A stretch of 64,000 nucleotides of DNA from Geomobilimonas luticola (GCF_018476905.1 NZ_JAHCVK010000003.1:62001-126000); one strand, 5' to 3'. Shown: positions 44,407 to 52,666, counted from the first letter of the stretch. The notes: generated by a model not told the origin, from the letters alone. A program made the numbers and translations.

Positions 44407-44435
44407 TTGACAAGCTGAGGGGTGAGGATTATCAT
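44407..44435 (+). promoter_or_regulatory. Promoter of the small RNA at 44442
   Basis: TTGACA (44407-44412), exactly 17 bp, then TATCAT (44430-44435). The start of transcription is expected near 44442. No open frame with a ribosome site follows before the terminator at 44599. Confidence 0.65.
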
Positions 44436-44441
44436 AAGGAC

Positions 44442-44631
44442 ATCCTCCGGGAATTATCAGCGAGGGAAGGAACACCACAGCGAAAGGAGACCTACTGAGT
44501 TATGTGGACTACAATCTATATGCTTCGCCCGGTAACCCGCTGCAAAGAAGGTTGCCCTAGTTAGCCCGCCGGCAGTTGACGGCGGGCGTAAGAAACCGGC
44601 CCCCTGCGCATCACATGCAGGGGGCTTTTTT
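44442..44631 (+). ncRNA. Unassigned small RNA of about 190 nt with its own promoter and terminator
   Basis: A free-standing transcription unit: near-consensus promoter, no credible reading frame, and two terminal hairpins. GCCCGCCG pairs with CGGCGGGC (44564-44571 with 44580-44587), and the final one is a terminator. CAGC..GGG near 44459-44467 can pair with CCCGCTG near 44536-44542, and GCGAA with TTCGC inside it, leaving a rod with a large internal bubble. Length and rod shape would suit a 6S-type RNA. Several GGA motifs in the 5' third could instead suit a CsrA-binding RNA. Neither is proven. Confidence 0.55.
44599..44631 (+). terminator. Rho-independent terminator of the small RNA
   Basis: GCCCCCTGC (44599-44607) pairs with GCAGGGGGC (44617-44625) and is followed by six T residues. 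It isolates the small-RNA unit from the exporter operon. Confidence 0.92.
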
Positions 44632-44666
44632 GTTTCGGCCGGAGTGAGGACGGTGTATAGTAACGC

Positions 44667-44695
44667 TTGACAAAATATCCCAGAAACTGAACAAT
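44667..44695 (+). promoter_or_regulatory. Promoter of the MacAB-type exporter operon
   Basis: Consensus -35 TTGACA at 44667-44672, a 17-bp spacer and AACAAT (44690-44695, four of six bases of TATAAT). The -10 lies inside the first of two palindromic operators, so a bound repressor would block polymerase. Confidence 0.55.
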
Positions 44696-44718
44696 TGTTC
44701 AGCTGAACGTTTGTTCAG
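44687..44718. promoter_or_regulatory. Two abutting 16-bp palindromic operators (TetR-type spacing)
   Basis: A perfect palindrome CTGAACAATTGTTCAG (44687-44702) is followed without a gap by CTGAACGTTTGTTCAG (44703-44718), which differs only in its centre. TGAAC-N4-GTTCA half-sites of this kind are usual for TetR/AcrR repressors of efflux pumps. No TetR gene lies in the window, so the regulator is encoded elsewhere. Confidence 0.8.
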
Positions 44719-44769
44719 CATCCGCATAACGCCAGCCGTACTTCACATAAGCTCGAACCGAGGTCGTCA

Positions 44770-45978
44770 ATGAAGAAATTCCTCATCCCTGCCGCTGTCA
44801 TCCTCGTGGTGGCGGCCGGCATCGCATTTTTCACCCTGAAAAAGAAACCGGAGGTTACCTACAAGACCGCAACGGTCGAGCGGGGTGACATCGTGGCCGC
44901 CGTGTCCGCCACCGGCAACCTGGCGGCAGTGGTCACGGTACAGGTGGGGACCCAGGTCTCCGGCACCATTCAGAAACTCTTCGTCGACTTCAACTCCCCC
45001 GTAAAGAAGGGGCAGGTCATTGCCCAGATCGACCCGTCCCTCTTCGCAGCGCAGGTGGAGCAGACCCGGGGGAACTTTCTTGCCGCCCAGGCCAACCTGC
45101 TGAAGGCAAAGGCTGACTTGAACGATGCCCGACGGAGCCTGGAGAGAAACCGCCAACTCCTCAAGGACGGCATCATCGCCCAGAGCGACTTCGATACGGC
45201 TGAAACGCGCCACGACCAGTCAACCGCCACCGTCAAGGCGGCCGAAGGGACCGTCGCCCAGACCCGCGGCGCCTTCGGCCAGGCCGAGACCAATCTCCGC
45301 TATGCCACCATCCGCTCGCCGGTGGACGGCATCGTGGTCTCCCGCAACGTGGATGTGGGTCAGACCGTCGCCGCCTCGTTCCAGACCCCGACCCTCTTCA
45401 CCATCGCCCAGGACCTGACCCGGATGGAGATCGACACCAGCGTGGACGAGGCGGACATCAGCCGGATAAAGGTCGGTCAGCAGGTCACCTTCACCGTTGA
45501 CGCCTACCCGGAAAACCAGTTCAAGGGGAGCGTGCGGCAGGTGAGAAATGCCCCGATCGTCACCCAGAACGTGGTTACCTATGTGGTGGTGATCGACGTG
45601 GACAACAAGGAGCTGAAACTGAAGCCGGGGATGACCGCCAACGTCAGCATCGAAACGGCCCGCAAGGAGAACGTTCTAAAGCTCCCCGCCGCCGCCCTCC
45701 GCTTCAGGCCCAAAGCGGGCAAGGACGCAAAAGGGAAGCCCGGTACAGCTGCGGCGCCCCGCAAGATGAAAAAGGAAGCCGGCCAGCAGGTCTATATCCT
45801 GGGCCAGGAGAACAAGCCGGTGCCGGTACCGGTCAAGACCGGCATCAGCAATGACGGCCAGGTGGAAATGCTGGAAGGGAACCTCAAGGAAAACGATGAA
45901 GTCATCGTGGAGCAGGCAGCATCGTCCCCGAAGAAACCGGATGGGATGGGGAGCAGGCCGATGGGGCCGAGGTTCTGA
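44770..45978 (+). CDS. macA: Periplasmic adaptor of a MacAB-type ABC exporter
   Basis: A 402-residue HlyD/membrane-fusion-type adaptor: N-terminal membrane anchor (residues 2-22), lipoyl half-motif (VSATGNLAAVVTVQVGTQVSG), a long helical hairpin (about 90-160), a second lipoyl half (IRSPVDGIVVSRNVDVGQTV) and beta-barrel domain. It links the inner-membrane exporter to an outer-membrane channel. No TolC gene is in the window. It is directly followed, with no gap, by the ATPase gene. Expression is probably controlled by the tandem palindromes upstream. Substrates of such pumps include macrolides and peptides; here unknown. Confidence 0.9.
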   Translation: MKKFLIPAAVILVVAAGIAFFTLKKKPEVTYKTATVERGDIVAAVSATGNLAAVVTVQVGTQVSGTIQKLFVDFNSPVKKGQVIAQIDPSLFAAQVEQTRGNFLAAQANLLKAKADLNDARRSLERNRQLLKDGIIAQSDFDTAETRHDQSTATVKAAEGTVAQTRGAFGQAETNLRYATIRSPVDGIVVSRNVDVGQTVAASFQTPTLFTIAQDLTRMEIDTSVDEADISRIKVGQQVTFTVDAYPENQFKGSVRQVRNAPIVTQNVVTYVVVIDVDNKELKLKPGMTANVSIETARKENVLKLPAAALRFRPKAGKDAKGKPGTAAAPRKMKKEAGQQVYILGQENKPVPVPVKTGISNDGQVEMLEGNLKENDEVIVEQAASSPKKPDGMGSRPMGPRF

Positions 45979-46704
45979 ATGGATGACGTAGTAAAGGTCA
46001 CGGACGTCACCAAGGTCTATACCATGGGGGACCAGCGGGTGGAGGCCCTGAAGGGGATATCCTTCAGCGTCCGGCGGGGAGAGTTTGTCGCCATCATGGG
46101 GGCGTCGGGAAGCGGCAAATCAACCTGCATGAACATGCTCGGCTGTCTCGATGTTCCGACCGGCGGCGAATACCTGCTGGAAGAGGTCAATGTCGGGAAG
46201 CTGTCCGGTAACGAACTGGCGGAGATCAGGAACCGGAAGCTCGGCTTCGTCTTCCAGGGGTTCAATCTCCTGGCACGGACCACCGCCCGGGAAAACGTGG
46301 AACTCCCCCTGGTCTACGCCCGCATACCGGCAGCGGAGCGGCGGGAAAAGGCCCTGGCAGCACTGGCACAGGTGGGGCTCGCCGGGAGGGAGGACCATTA
46401 TTCGAACCAGCTTTCCGGCGGCCAGCAGCAGCGAGTGGCCATCGCCCGGGCACTGGTCAACGACCCGTCCATCATCATGGCCGACGAACCGACCGGCAAC
46501 CTGGATTCGAGAACCTCCATCGAGATCATGTCCATCTTCCAGCAGTTGAACCGGCGCGGCATCACCATCCTCATGGTCACCCACGAACCGGACATTGCGG
46601 CCTATACCGGGCGGCACCTCATTTTCCGTGACGGCCTCATCATATCCGATACGCCGAATGCCAACCCCCATACGGCAGAAGTTCCCCGGGGGGAGACACC
46701 ATGA
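45979..46704 (+). CDS. macB (ATPase part): MacB-type exporter, ATP-binding protein
   Basis: A 241-residue ATPase of the MacB/LolD class. Walker A GASGSGKST, Q-loop FVFQGFNLL, signature LSGGQQQR, Walker B IIMADEPTGNLD and switch MVTHEPD are complete. In E. coli MacB the ATPase and permease are one chain; here they are separate genes overlapping by 4 bp, which is common in this phylum. It starts one base after the adaptor stop. Confidence 0.92.
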   Translation: MDDVVKVTDVTKVYTMGDQRVEALKGISFSVRRGEFVAIMGASGSGKSTCMNMLGCLDVPTGGEYLLEEVNVGKLSGNELAEIRNRKLGFVFQGFNLLARTTARENVELPLVYARIPAAERREKALAALAQVGLAGREDHYSNQLSGGQQQRVAIARALVNDPSIIMADEPTGNLDSRTSIEIMSIFQQLNRRGITILMVTHEPDIAAYTGRHLIFRDGLIISDTPNANPHTAEVPRGETP

Positions 46705-47930
46705 CGACCCTCTGGCAAAGCCTTCTGATCGCCATGCGGGCGCTCCGCGTCAACAAGATGCGGGCGCTGCTCACCATGCTCGGCATCATCATCGGTATCG
46801 CGGCGGTCATCGCCATGGTCGCCATCGGCGCCGGTGCGAGCAAGATGATCTCCGACCAGATTTCCAGCATGGGGAGCAACCTGCTCCTCGTCCTCCCCGG
46901 TTCCACCACGAGCGGTGGGCTTCGCAGCGGTTCCGGTGGAGCACCGACCCTCACCTACGACGACGCCAGGGCGATAAAGGCCGAATGCCCCTCCGTGGCC
47001 GAGGTTGCCCCCACGGTACGGGGCTCCGCCCAGGTCGTCTACGGCAACCAGAACTGGTCCACCATCGTCCTGGGAACAACACCGGATATGCTCACCGTCA
47101 GGGACTGGCCGGTCTTTGCCGGGAGAAATCTCTCCCCGTCCGACGTGGATGGAGCGCTCAAGAACTGCATTATCGGCCAGACCGTGGCCGACAACCTCTT
47201 CGGCGATGCAGACCCCATCGGCAAGATCATCCGCATAAAAAAAATCCCCTTCACCGTCGTCGGGCTCCTTGACAGGAAGGGGCAGTCCCCCCAGGGGACC
47301 GACCAGGACGACGTGGTCTTCGTGCCGCTCCGCACCGCCCAGCGCAAGCTGTTCGGCAGCCAGTTCCCCAACACCGTCGGCGCGATGATGGTCCAGGCGA
47401 AGGACGCCGCCGTGCTGGACCAGGCACAGGAGGAAGTGACCGCGCTCCTTGACCAGCGTCACCGGATCGGTCCCGCCAGGGAACGGGACTTCACCGTCAG
47501 GAACCTGTCGGAAATCATGGCCGTTGCCGAGCAGTCGTCCAGGGTGATGTCGATCCTCCTCGGTTCAGTCGCCTCCATCTCCCTCCTCGTCGGCGGCATC
47601 GGCATCATGAACATCATGCTCGTGTCGGTGACGGAACGGACCCGGGAAATCGGGATCCGGATGGCCATTGGCGCCAAGCAGCGGGACATCCTCCTCCAGT
47701 TCCTCACCGAGGCGGTGCTCCTCACCACCGTCGGCGGGATCATCGGCATGGGGCTCGGCGTGGTCGGGGCGATGGTGGTATCAAAGCTGATGGACTGGCC
47801 GACCCTCATCTCGTCAACGGCAATCATCATCGCCTTCCTCTTCTCGGCCGGCGTCGGCGTCTTCTTCGGCTTCTACCCCGCCCGGAAAGCAGCTTCCCTC
47901 AACCCCATCGACGCCCTCAGGTACGAATAG
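46701..47930 (+). CDS. macB (permease part): MacB-type exporter, permease
   Basis: A 409-residue inner-membrane protein: one N-terminal helix (about residues 18-45), a large periplasmic MacB_PCD domain (about 50-245) and three C-terminal helices in the FtsX domain (from VASISLLVGGIGIMNIMLVS onward). This mechanotransmission-type permease does not carry substrate through the inner membrane but drives it from the periplasm through the adaptor and channel. The cytoplasmic-loop motif TREIGIRMAIGAKQRDI, which couples to the ATPase, is intact. Last gene of the operon. Confidence 0.92.
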   Translation: MTTLWQSLLIAMRALRVNKMRALLTMLGIIIGIAAVIAMVAIGAGASKMISDQISSMGSNLLLVLPGSTTSGGLRSGSGGAPTLTYDDARAIKAECPSVAEVAPTVRGSAQVVYGNQNWSTIVLGTTPDMLTVRDWPVFAGRNLSPSDVDGALKNCIIGQTVADNLFGDADPIGKIIRIKKIPFTVVGLLDRKGQSPQGTDQDDVVFVPLRTAQRKLFGSQFPNTVGAMMVQAKDAAVLDQAQEEVTALLDQRHRIGPARERDFTVRNLSEIMAVAEQSSRVMSILLGSVASISLLVGGIGIMNIMLVSVTERTREIGIRMAIGAKQRDILLQFLTEAVLLTTVGGIIGMGLGVVGAMVVSKLMDWPTLISSTAIIIAFLFSAGVGVFFGFYPARKAASLNPIDALRYE

Positions 47931-47978
47931 AAACCGTAAGGGGGGTACTGTCATGAGAGAGCGACTGATCACTGCTTC

Positions 47979-48036
47979 GTCGTGGCTCTTGGCTCAATGG
48001 AGCAAAAAGCAGCCGATCCTGTCTGAGCCCATTCAA
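47979..48036. repeat. Truncated relative of the 43058-43175 repeat
   Basis: It begins GTGGCTCTTGGC and continues with AGCAGCCG..CTGTCTGA..CCC, aligning with the left half of the palindrome at 43072-43120. The right arms are missing. It lies between the exporter operon and the cardiolipin synthase stop. Confidence 0.6.
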
Positions 48037-48041
48037 CCGGT

Positions 48042-49232
48042 TCAAAGAAACCAGCTGACCGGGGAGCAGAGCCTCTCCATGAACTGCACCAGCCACCCCC
48101 GCCGCTGGTGTTCCTCCAGCCCCACCCGCCGGGAAAAGGCCAGGTCGTGCTGGAACATGGCCGCCACCCTCGTACCGAAATCATGGCTGTCAACGATGAC
48201 GTTCACCTCGTAGTTGCGGTGGAAACTCCGCTGGTCCAGATTGGCGGAGCCGATGACCGACCAGCAGTCGTCGATGAGCATCACCTTGGCATGCAGCACC
48301 TTTCCCTGCCGTTCGTAGATCTCGACCCCACCCTTGAGCAGCTGGGCGTAGTAGCTCCGGCTCACCAGCCGTACGAGCGGCACATCGCTTACCGCAGGGA
48401 GGATGAGCTGCACCCGCGCCCCCCTGCCTGCGGCCCGCAGCAGTGAGCGGACGATGCGCGGACCCGGAATGAAATACGGGTTCATCACCTTCACGCTGCC
48501 GGCTGCCCCGGCAATGGCCATCCGGAAGGCGTTGCGGATGAGGGAGCGGTTGTGGTGGGGCCCCCCGTTCACGATCATCACCTGGGCATCCCCCGCCTCG
48601 GCGTCCCAGCAGCTGAAGGCGGCAAGTTCATCGCCGCCGCTCCCCCGCTCCGACTGCCAGTTATCCCGGAACAGGCTGAACAGCTCGCAGACTGCAGGCC
48701 CTTCGAGACCGAGTCCCACGTCCCGCCAGCGACCGGCAGTCTCCCCGTTCCCGCCGTATTCGTCGCCGATGTTGAGCCCCGCAACGAAGGCGACCCGGCC
48801 ATCGACGATGGCCAGCTTGCGGTGGTCACGCCGGTCGAACCACCCCAGCCCCCTCCGGAACGGGGGTGGATTGAAGGGCCTGCAACGCACCCCTCCCTTT
48901 TCCAGTCGCCGGAAATACGCCCCCGGCGTATCGAAACAGCCGATATAGTCATAGAGGAGGAAGACCTTCACCCCGCGGGCCGCGGCGGCCAGCAGAATGT
49001 CGGCAAAGACCCCGCCGGTCGCATCGTCATGGATGATGTAGAACTCCAGGAAGATGGTCTGCTCGGCCCGGCGCAGGGCCTGGAAGAACGGGGGGAAAAA
49101 CTCGCCGCCGTCCTGGTAGAACTCCAGCCGGTTGCCATGGGAAAAAACGGCGTCAGTGTTGCGCCGGAACCAGCGGAAAAACCGCGGGGTCCGCACCAGG
49201 TGGTACGCTCTTTTGCGCCTCAGCAACGACAT
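48042..49232 (-). CDS. Cardiolipin synthase-like phospholipase D protein
   Basis: A 396-residue PLD-superfamily enzyme with two HKD motifs: DHRKLAIVDGRVAFVAGLNIGDEYG (HxK then D and G) in the first half and HAKVMLIDDCWSVIGSANLD in the second. Such enzymes condense two phosphatidylglycerols into cardiolipin. The N-terminal membrane helices of E. coli ClsA are absent, so it resembles the soluble or peripheral ClsB type. Start chosen at the ATG at 49232 (MSLLRRKRAYH), preceded by a purine-rich site; an upstream TTG at 49301 lacks one. Confidence 0.9.
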   Translation of the reverse strand: MSLLRRKRAYHLVRTPRFFRWFRRNTDAVFSHGNRLEFYQDGGEFFPPFFQALRRAEQTIFLEFYIIHDDATGGVFADILLAAAARGVKVFLLYDYIGCFDTPGAYFRRLEKGGVRCRPFNPPPFRRGLGWFDRRDHRKLAIVDGRVAFVAGLNIGDEYGGNGETAGRWRDVGLGLEGPAVCELFSLFRDNWQSERGSGGDELAAFSCWDAEAGDAQVMIVNGGPHHNRSLIRNAFRMAIAGAAGSVKVMNPYFIPGPRIVRSLLRAAGRGARVQLILPAVSDVPLVRLVSRSYYAQLLKGGVEIYERQGKVLHAKVMLIDDCWSVIGSANLDQRSFHRNYEVNVIVDSHDFGTRVAAMFQHDLAFSRRVGLEEHQRRGWLVQFMERLCSPVSWFL

Positions 49233-49409
49233 CTTTCCCGTCCGCTCCGGGGCTGCGGGTGCAGTTCCCGCCCCTTTGTCATCATGGTTAGAGTATAGCA
49301 AAAATAAAGGCGCGGTGGTATCCCGCGCCTTCGTAATGTGCTATCAAACAGGGCACGACGGAGATGCTGTCTTCTCCGCTCCCCGTCGCAGTGGTTTCAC
49401 CGCTCACGG

Positions 49410-49610
49410 CTACTCTTCGTAAGCGATGACCCGCACCAGTCCGATCGTCTCCCCCTTGTCGTCGGTGGTGGGGGAGTCGGAAACGGAGATCAGCTTCCTG
49501 ATGCCGTTCCCGGCGATGAACTCGTTGACCACCGCGTCCAGTTGCTGCAGCTCCTGCATGGTTTTCAGCGGCCGAATCTCCATTCCGAACGACTTCACCT
49601 TGAGAGCCAT
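49410..49610 (-). CDS. Small conserved-looking protein of unknown function
   Basis: A 66-residue cytoplasmic protein with a consensus AAAGGAGG site seven bases before the ATG. It has mixed alpha/beta character: a possible helix (IRPLKTMQELQQLDAVVNEFIAGN) followed by strands (RKLISVSDSP, ETIGLVRVIAYEE). It resembles small proteins often seen beside iron-sulfur or energy genes but I cannot name a family. It lies 45 bp after the NifU-like gene on the same strand, so the two are probably co-transcribed. Confidence 0.7.
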   Translation of the reverse strand: MALKVKSFGMEIRPLKTMQELQQLDAVVNEFIAGNGIRKLISVSDSPTTDDKGETIGLVRVIAYEE

Positions 49611-49655
49611 AGCGCCACCTCCTTTGCCGCCCGCCGGCGGCCATCCAGAGCCTGG

Positions 49656-49877
49656 TTACACCGACACCACTTCCTTGACCCCCGGCACCTTCTCCTTGAG
49701 AGTCCTCTCGATTCCCATCTTCAGGGTCATGGTGGACATGGGGCAGTGACCGCAGGCCCCTACCAGTTTCACCCTGACAATACCGTCATCGGTCACTTCC
49801 ACCAGCTCCACGTCCCCACCGTCCGCCTGCAGGGCGGGCCGGACCAACTCAAGCACCTTCTTCACCTCTTCGATCAT
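49656..49877 (-). CDS. NifU C-terminal-domain iron-sulfur scaffold protein
   Basis: A 73-residue NifU-like (NFU) domain that holds and delivers [4Fe-4S] clusters. The cluster cysteines are C42 and C45 in GACGHCPMS, and [11 protein letters not shown] is the usual N-terminal motif. Start at the ATG at 49877, eight bases after AAAGGAGAG; the longer open frame starting at 49952 reads into the heptamer repeat. It stands alone as an Nfu domain, without the A-type domain of NfuA. Confidence 0.9.
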   Translation of the reverse strand: MIEEVKKVLELVRPALQADGGDVELVEVTDDGIVRVKLVGACGHCPMSTMTLKMGIERTLKEKVPGVKEVVSV

Positions 49878-49940
49878 TGCCTCTCTCCTTTTCTCTATTA
49901 TAGACAACCAGTTGATTGCCGGACACACGCTTGCGCCCTT

Positions 49941-50005
49941 ACCATTCACCATTCACCATTCACCATTCACCATTCACCATTCACCATTCACCATTCACCA
50001 TTCAC
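49941..50005. repeat. Heptamer tandem repeat, unit ACCATTC, about nine copies
   Basis: An uninterrupted 65-bp run of ACCATTC with a 7-bp period, all copies identical. It starts at the aspartase stop codon (50002-50004 lies in it) and runs to 64 bp before the NifU-like start on the same strand. Slipped-strand changes in copy number are expected in such an array. Confidence 0.95.
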
Positions 50006-51411
50006 TGGTCACCGCTTTTCCCCGGCACCCCCGGGCTCGTCAGGGGATAGGGCTCCATGATGGCCGCCAGCCGCTCCGGCTCCAGGAGCCGACGGGCCAG
50101 CACGATATCCCTGATACTCTCGCCGGTCCGGGCCGACTCCTTGGCCACGTCGGCCGCCGCCGCGTAGCCTATGTAGGGGGCCAGCACCGTCACCAGGCCG
50201 AGGGAATCGTCCAGGTAGCGCCGGCACCGCTCGACATTGGCGGTGATCCCGTCGATACACCCTTCCGCCAGCCTGACCACCGTATTCCGGAGGATCCCCA
50301 TGGCAAAGAGGAGGTTGTGGGCGATCACCGGCATCATGACGTTGAGCTCCAGCTGACCTGCCTGGGCCGCCAGGGTGATGACCGTATCGGCACCGATGAC
50401 CTGGAACCCCACCATGTCGGTCACCTCCGGCAGCACCGGGTTCACCTTCCCCGGCATGATGGAGGAGCCGGGCTGCAGCGCCGGCAGGGCGATCTCGTTA
50501 AGGCCGGTGCGGGGGCCGGAGGCGAGCAGGCGCAGGTCGTTGGCGATCCGGACCAGGTTGATTGCCGTCCCCTTGAGGGCCGCGCTGCAGGCCACGAAAG
50601 GGTCCATGTTCTGGGTCGTCTCCACCAGGTTTGCCGTCCCCCGCAAGGGAAATCCCGTCTCCCGGGCCAGTTCCGCCACCACCAGCTCGATGTAGCGGGG
50701 TTCGGCGTTGAGGCCGGTGCCGATGGCGGTGCCGCCGAGCCCCAGCTCGCACAGGCCGGGGAGCGTCCGCTCCAGTCCCGTCAGGTTCTTCTCCAGTGCC
50801 ACCGCGTAGGCCTCGAATTCCTGACCGAGGCGAAGGGGCACCGCGTCCTGGAGATGGGTACGACCCGACTTCAGGACCTGATCGAACTCTTTCCCCTTCC
50901 TGAGCAGGGAGGCAACCAGTCCCGCCAGGGCCGGTCCGAGGGAGGCATGGAGGCGCAGGGCGGCCAGCCGCATGGCGGTGGGGATGACATCGTTGGTGGA
51001 CTGGGCCATATTGACATGGTCATTGGGGTTCACCCGGCCGTAGACGCCGCGTTCTCCCCCGAGAAGCTCTTCGGCCCGGTTGGCGAGCACCTCGTTGACG
51101 TTCATGTTATGGGAGGTACCGGCCCCCGCCTGGAAGGGGTCCACCACGAAATCGGCATCGAACCGGCCAGCCAGGGCCTCGTCGGCGGCCCGGACGATGG
51201 CATCGCCGATCTCTACGGGCAACCGCCCCGTGGCCATATTGGCCCTGGCGGCGCATTTCTTGATGACCAGGGTCCCCCAAACCAGCGCGGGGTGGGGACG
51301 AAGCCCGGAAATGGGAAAATTGGCCACCGCCCGTGCCGTCTGCGCCCCGTAGTAGGCGTCCGCCGGGACCTCGACAAGCCCGAGGGTATCCTTTTCCGTC
51401 CGTGTAGTCAT
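50002..51411 (-). CDS. aspA: Aspartate ammonia-lyase (aspartase)
   Basis: A 469-residue member of the aspartase/fumarase superfamily. The signature GSSIMPGKVNPV (which carries the catalytic serine) is intact, and FQAGAGTSHNMNVNEVLANRA favours aspartase over class II fumarase, which reads TGSGTQTNMN there. It converts aspartate to fumarate and ammonia, a useful fumarate source in a Geobacter-type anaerobe. The length is normal for the family. A class II fumarase is the alternative. The heptamer repeat begins at its stop codon. Confidence 0.85.
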   Translation of the reverse strand: MTTRTEKDTLGLVEVPADAYYGAQTARAVANFPISGLRPHPALVWGTLVIKKCAARANMATGRLPVEIGDAIVRAADEALAGRFDADFVVDPFQAGAGTSHNMNVNEVLANRAEELLGGERGVYGRVNPNDHVNMAQSTNDVIPTAMRLAALRLHASLGPALAGLVASLLRKGKEFDQVLKSGRTHLQDAVPLRLGQEFEAYAVALEKNLTGLERTLPGLCELGLGGTAIGTGLNAEPRYIELVVAELARETGFPLRGTANLVETTQNMDPFVACSAALKGTAINLVRIANDLRLLASGPRTGLNEIALPALQPGSSIMPGKVNPVLPEVTDMVGFQVIGADTVITLAAQAGQLELNVMMPVIAHNLLFAMGILRNTVVRLAEGCIDGITANVERCRRYLDDSLGLVTVLAPYIGYAAAADVAKESARTGESIRDIVLARRLLEPERLAAIMEPYPLTSPGVPGKSGDQ

Positions 51412-51455
51412 GGGTATGTTTCCAAGCTTGCTCCCTGAAAACTTCCTACATCACC

Positions 51456-51577
51456 AGAAATGAGCAATTTTTCGTCCTATCAAGGCTGTCGAGGGATTGC
51501 GCGGAGGCGTAGCACTGCTACGCCGCACAAGTGATCCCGAAGACTTACGCAGATAGGGCGGAAAAGGGCCATTTCCT
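51456..51577. repeat. Long imperfect palindromic repeat with GGCGTAGCA core
   Basis: The outer halves pair over about 27 bp with mismatches (CCTATC at 51476-51481 with GATAGG at 51552-51557 is the exact part). The core is a perfect 9-bp hairpin, GGCGTAGCA (51506-51514) with TGCTACGCC (51516-51524), and a GGGAT/ATCCC pair lies between. It fills the gap between the ferritin-like gene stop and aspA. Confidence 0.7.
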
Positions 51578-52031
51578 ACTTTAGTCCGTTCAGTTTCTCC
51601 GTGATCACCCGCAGATGCTCCCGCTCCTCGTCCAGCAAGGTCTGCAGCATTCCCTTGCCGTCCGGGTCGGTGGTCTTCCCGATGAGGTCGCCGTAGTAGG
51701 CAATCCCCTTCTTCTCGATCTCCTGGGCGATCTCCAGCGCCTCCCGGTCCCCCGTATCGAAACCGACGTGCTTCTCTGCCGGCCCGTCCGGCTCAAGTTC
51801 GATGGTGGAACCGCCATAGAATACCCAGCGGCCCCCTTCGTGCAGGGAGGTATAGAGCTCGTTGAGCTTCAGGTAATGCGCCTCCTCGGTCCGCGCCAGC
51901 CAGTGGAACACCTTCTTTCCCCCCGGATTGAAGGTCTTCTGCTCGGCCTTCGTGTAGTAGTCGAAGGTTTCCTTCTCGATCTCCATGGCCCGCATGATCG
52001 CGTCCAGCACCGCTTTCCTCTCCTCGCTCAT
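51576..52031 (-). CDS. Ferritin-like (rubrerythrin-type) diiron protein
   Basis: A 151-residue four-helix-bundle protein. Two pairs of helices carry the diiron ligands: EIEKETFDYYTKAE and TEEAHYLKLNELY, then EIAQEIEKKGIAYYGDL and DEEREHLRVITEKL, i.e. E and ExxH patterns. There is no rubredoxin domain. Such proteins detoxify peroxide or store iron in anaerobes. The start at 52031 shares one base with the stop of the upstream HAD gene (TGATG), so translation is coupled. Confidence 0.88.
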   Translation of the reverse strand: MSEERKAVLDAIMRAMEIEKETFDYYTKAEQKTFNPGGKKVFHWLARTEEAHYLKLNELYTSLHEGGRWVFYGGSTIELEPDGPAEKHVGFDTGDREALEIAQEIEKKGIAYYGDLIGKTTDPDGKGMLQTLLDEEREHLRVITEKLNGLK

Positions 52032-52666
52032 CAGCTCTCCTCGCTCGTGAATTTTATCAGGTTCAGCAGCTCCTCCACGTTCTTCGCCAGGAATACCGCG
52101 CTCCCGAGGGACGCGGGAAGGCGCAGGTCGATGTCGTAGCGGTCTCCGACGAAGAGACACTCCACCGGCTTTCGCCCCATGGCCTGGAGTATACCGTCCA
52201 GAGTTGGCTGGTCCGGTTTGGGGCGCCAGGTGTCCTCAATGGTGAAAACGTGGTTGAACATCCCGCCGACCCCGAGGGACTTCATGATCCGGTTCGTCAG
52301 GGCGCGGTTATTGTTGGTGTAAATGGCGAGTTCGAAACTCTCACCCAGGACCCGGAGGAGTTCCCCCACCCGCTCGTCCCGCTTCAGGTAGCGCTCCGGC
52401 TCAATCTCCGTCGAAAACCGCCGGTGCAGTTCGCGGACATCCCCTCCCAGCTCTATGATGGCCATGGTGAGGGGTGTATCGACGCCGCTCGCCGCCGACA
52501 GCATCTTCTTGGTGGCCCGGATGAGCGCCGCAGCCCCCACCAGGTCGATCCGCTTCAGTTCGGCGATGTAGCGGCTGGCAGCCAGGTTGATCTCCCGGCC
52601 GAGGTCATTGCTGACATAGAGGGTACCATCGAGGTCGAAGACAATTGCTCGCAGATCGTTCAGCAC
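52031..52666 (-). CDS. HAD-family hydrolase (phosphoglycolate-phosphatase-like)
   Basis: A haloacid-dehalogenase-type phosphatase. Motif I FDLDGTLY, motif II in AIYTNNN, motif III lysine in WRPKPDQPT and motif IV FVGDRYDIDL are all present, with a helical cap domain between I and II. I used a GTG at 52666 preceded by AAAGGA, giving 211 residues; an ATG at 52732 would add 22 proline- and arginine-rich residues and lacks a ribosome site. The substrate is unknown. Coupled to the ferritin-like gene downstream. Confidence 0.85.
   Translation of the reverse strand: MLNDLRAIVFDLDGTLYVSNDLGREINLAASRYIAELKRIDLVGAAALIRATKKMLSAASGVDTPLTMAIIELGGDVRELHRRFSTEIEPERYLKRDERVGELLRVLGESFELAIYTNNNRALTNRIMKSLGVGGMFNHVFTIEDTWRPKPDQPTLDGILQAMGRKPVECLFVGDRYDIDLRLPASLGSAVFLAKNVEELLNLIKFTSEES

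Noticed and set aside
44395-44631. RNase P RNA, tmRNA or SRP RNA
   Set aside because: The sequence lacks the conserved cores I looked for (GAGGAAAGTCC, the tmRNA start, and the SRP GGAA/AGCA tetraloop stem).
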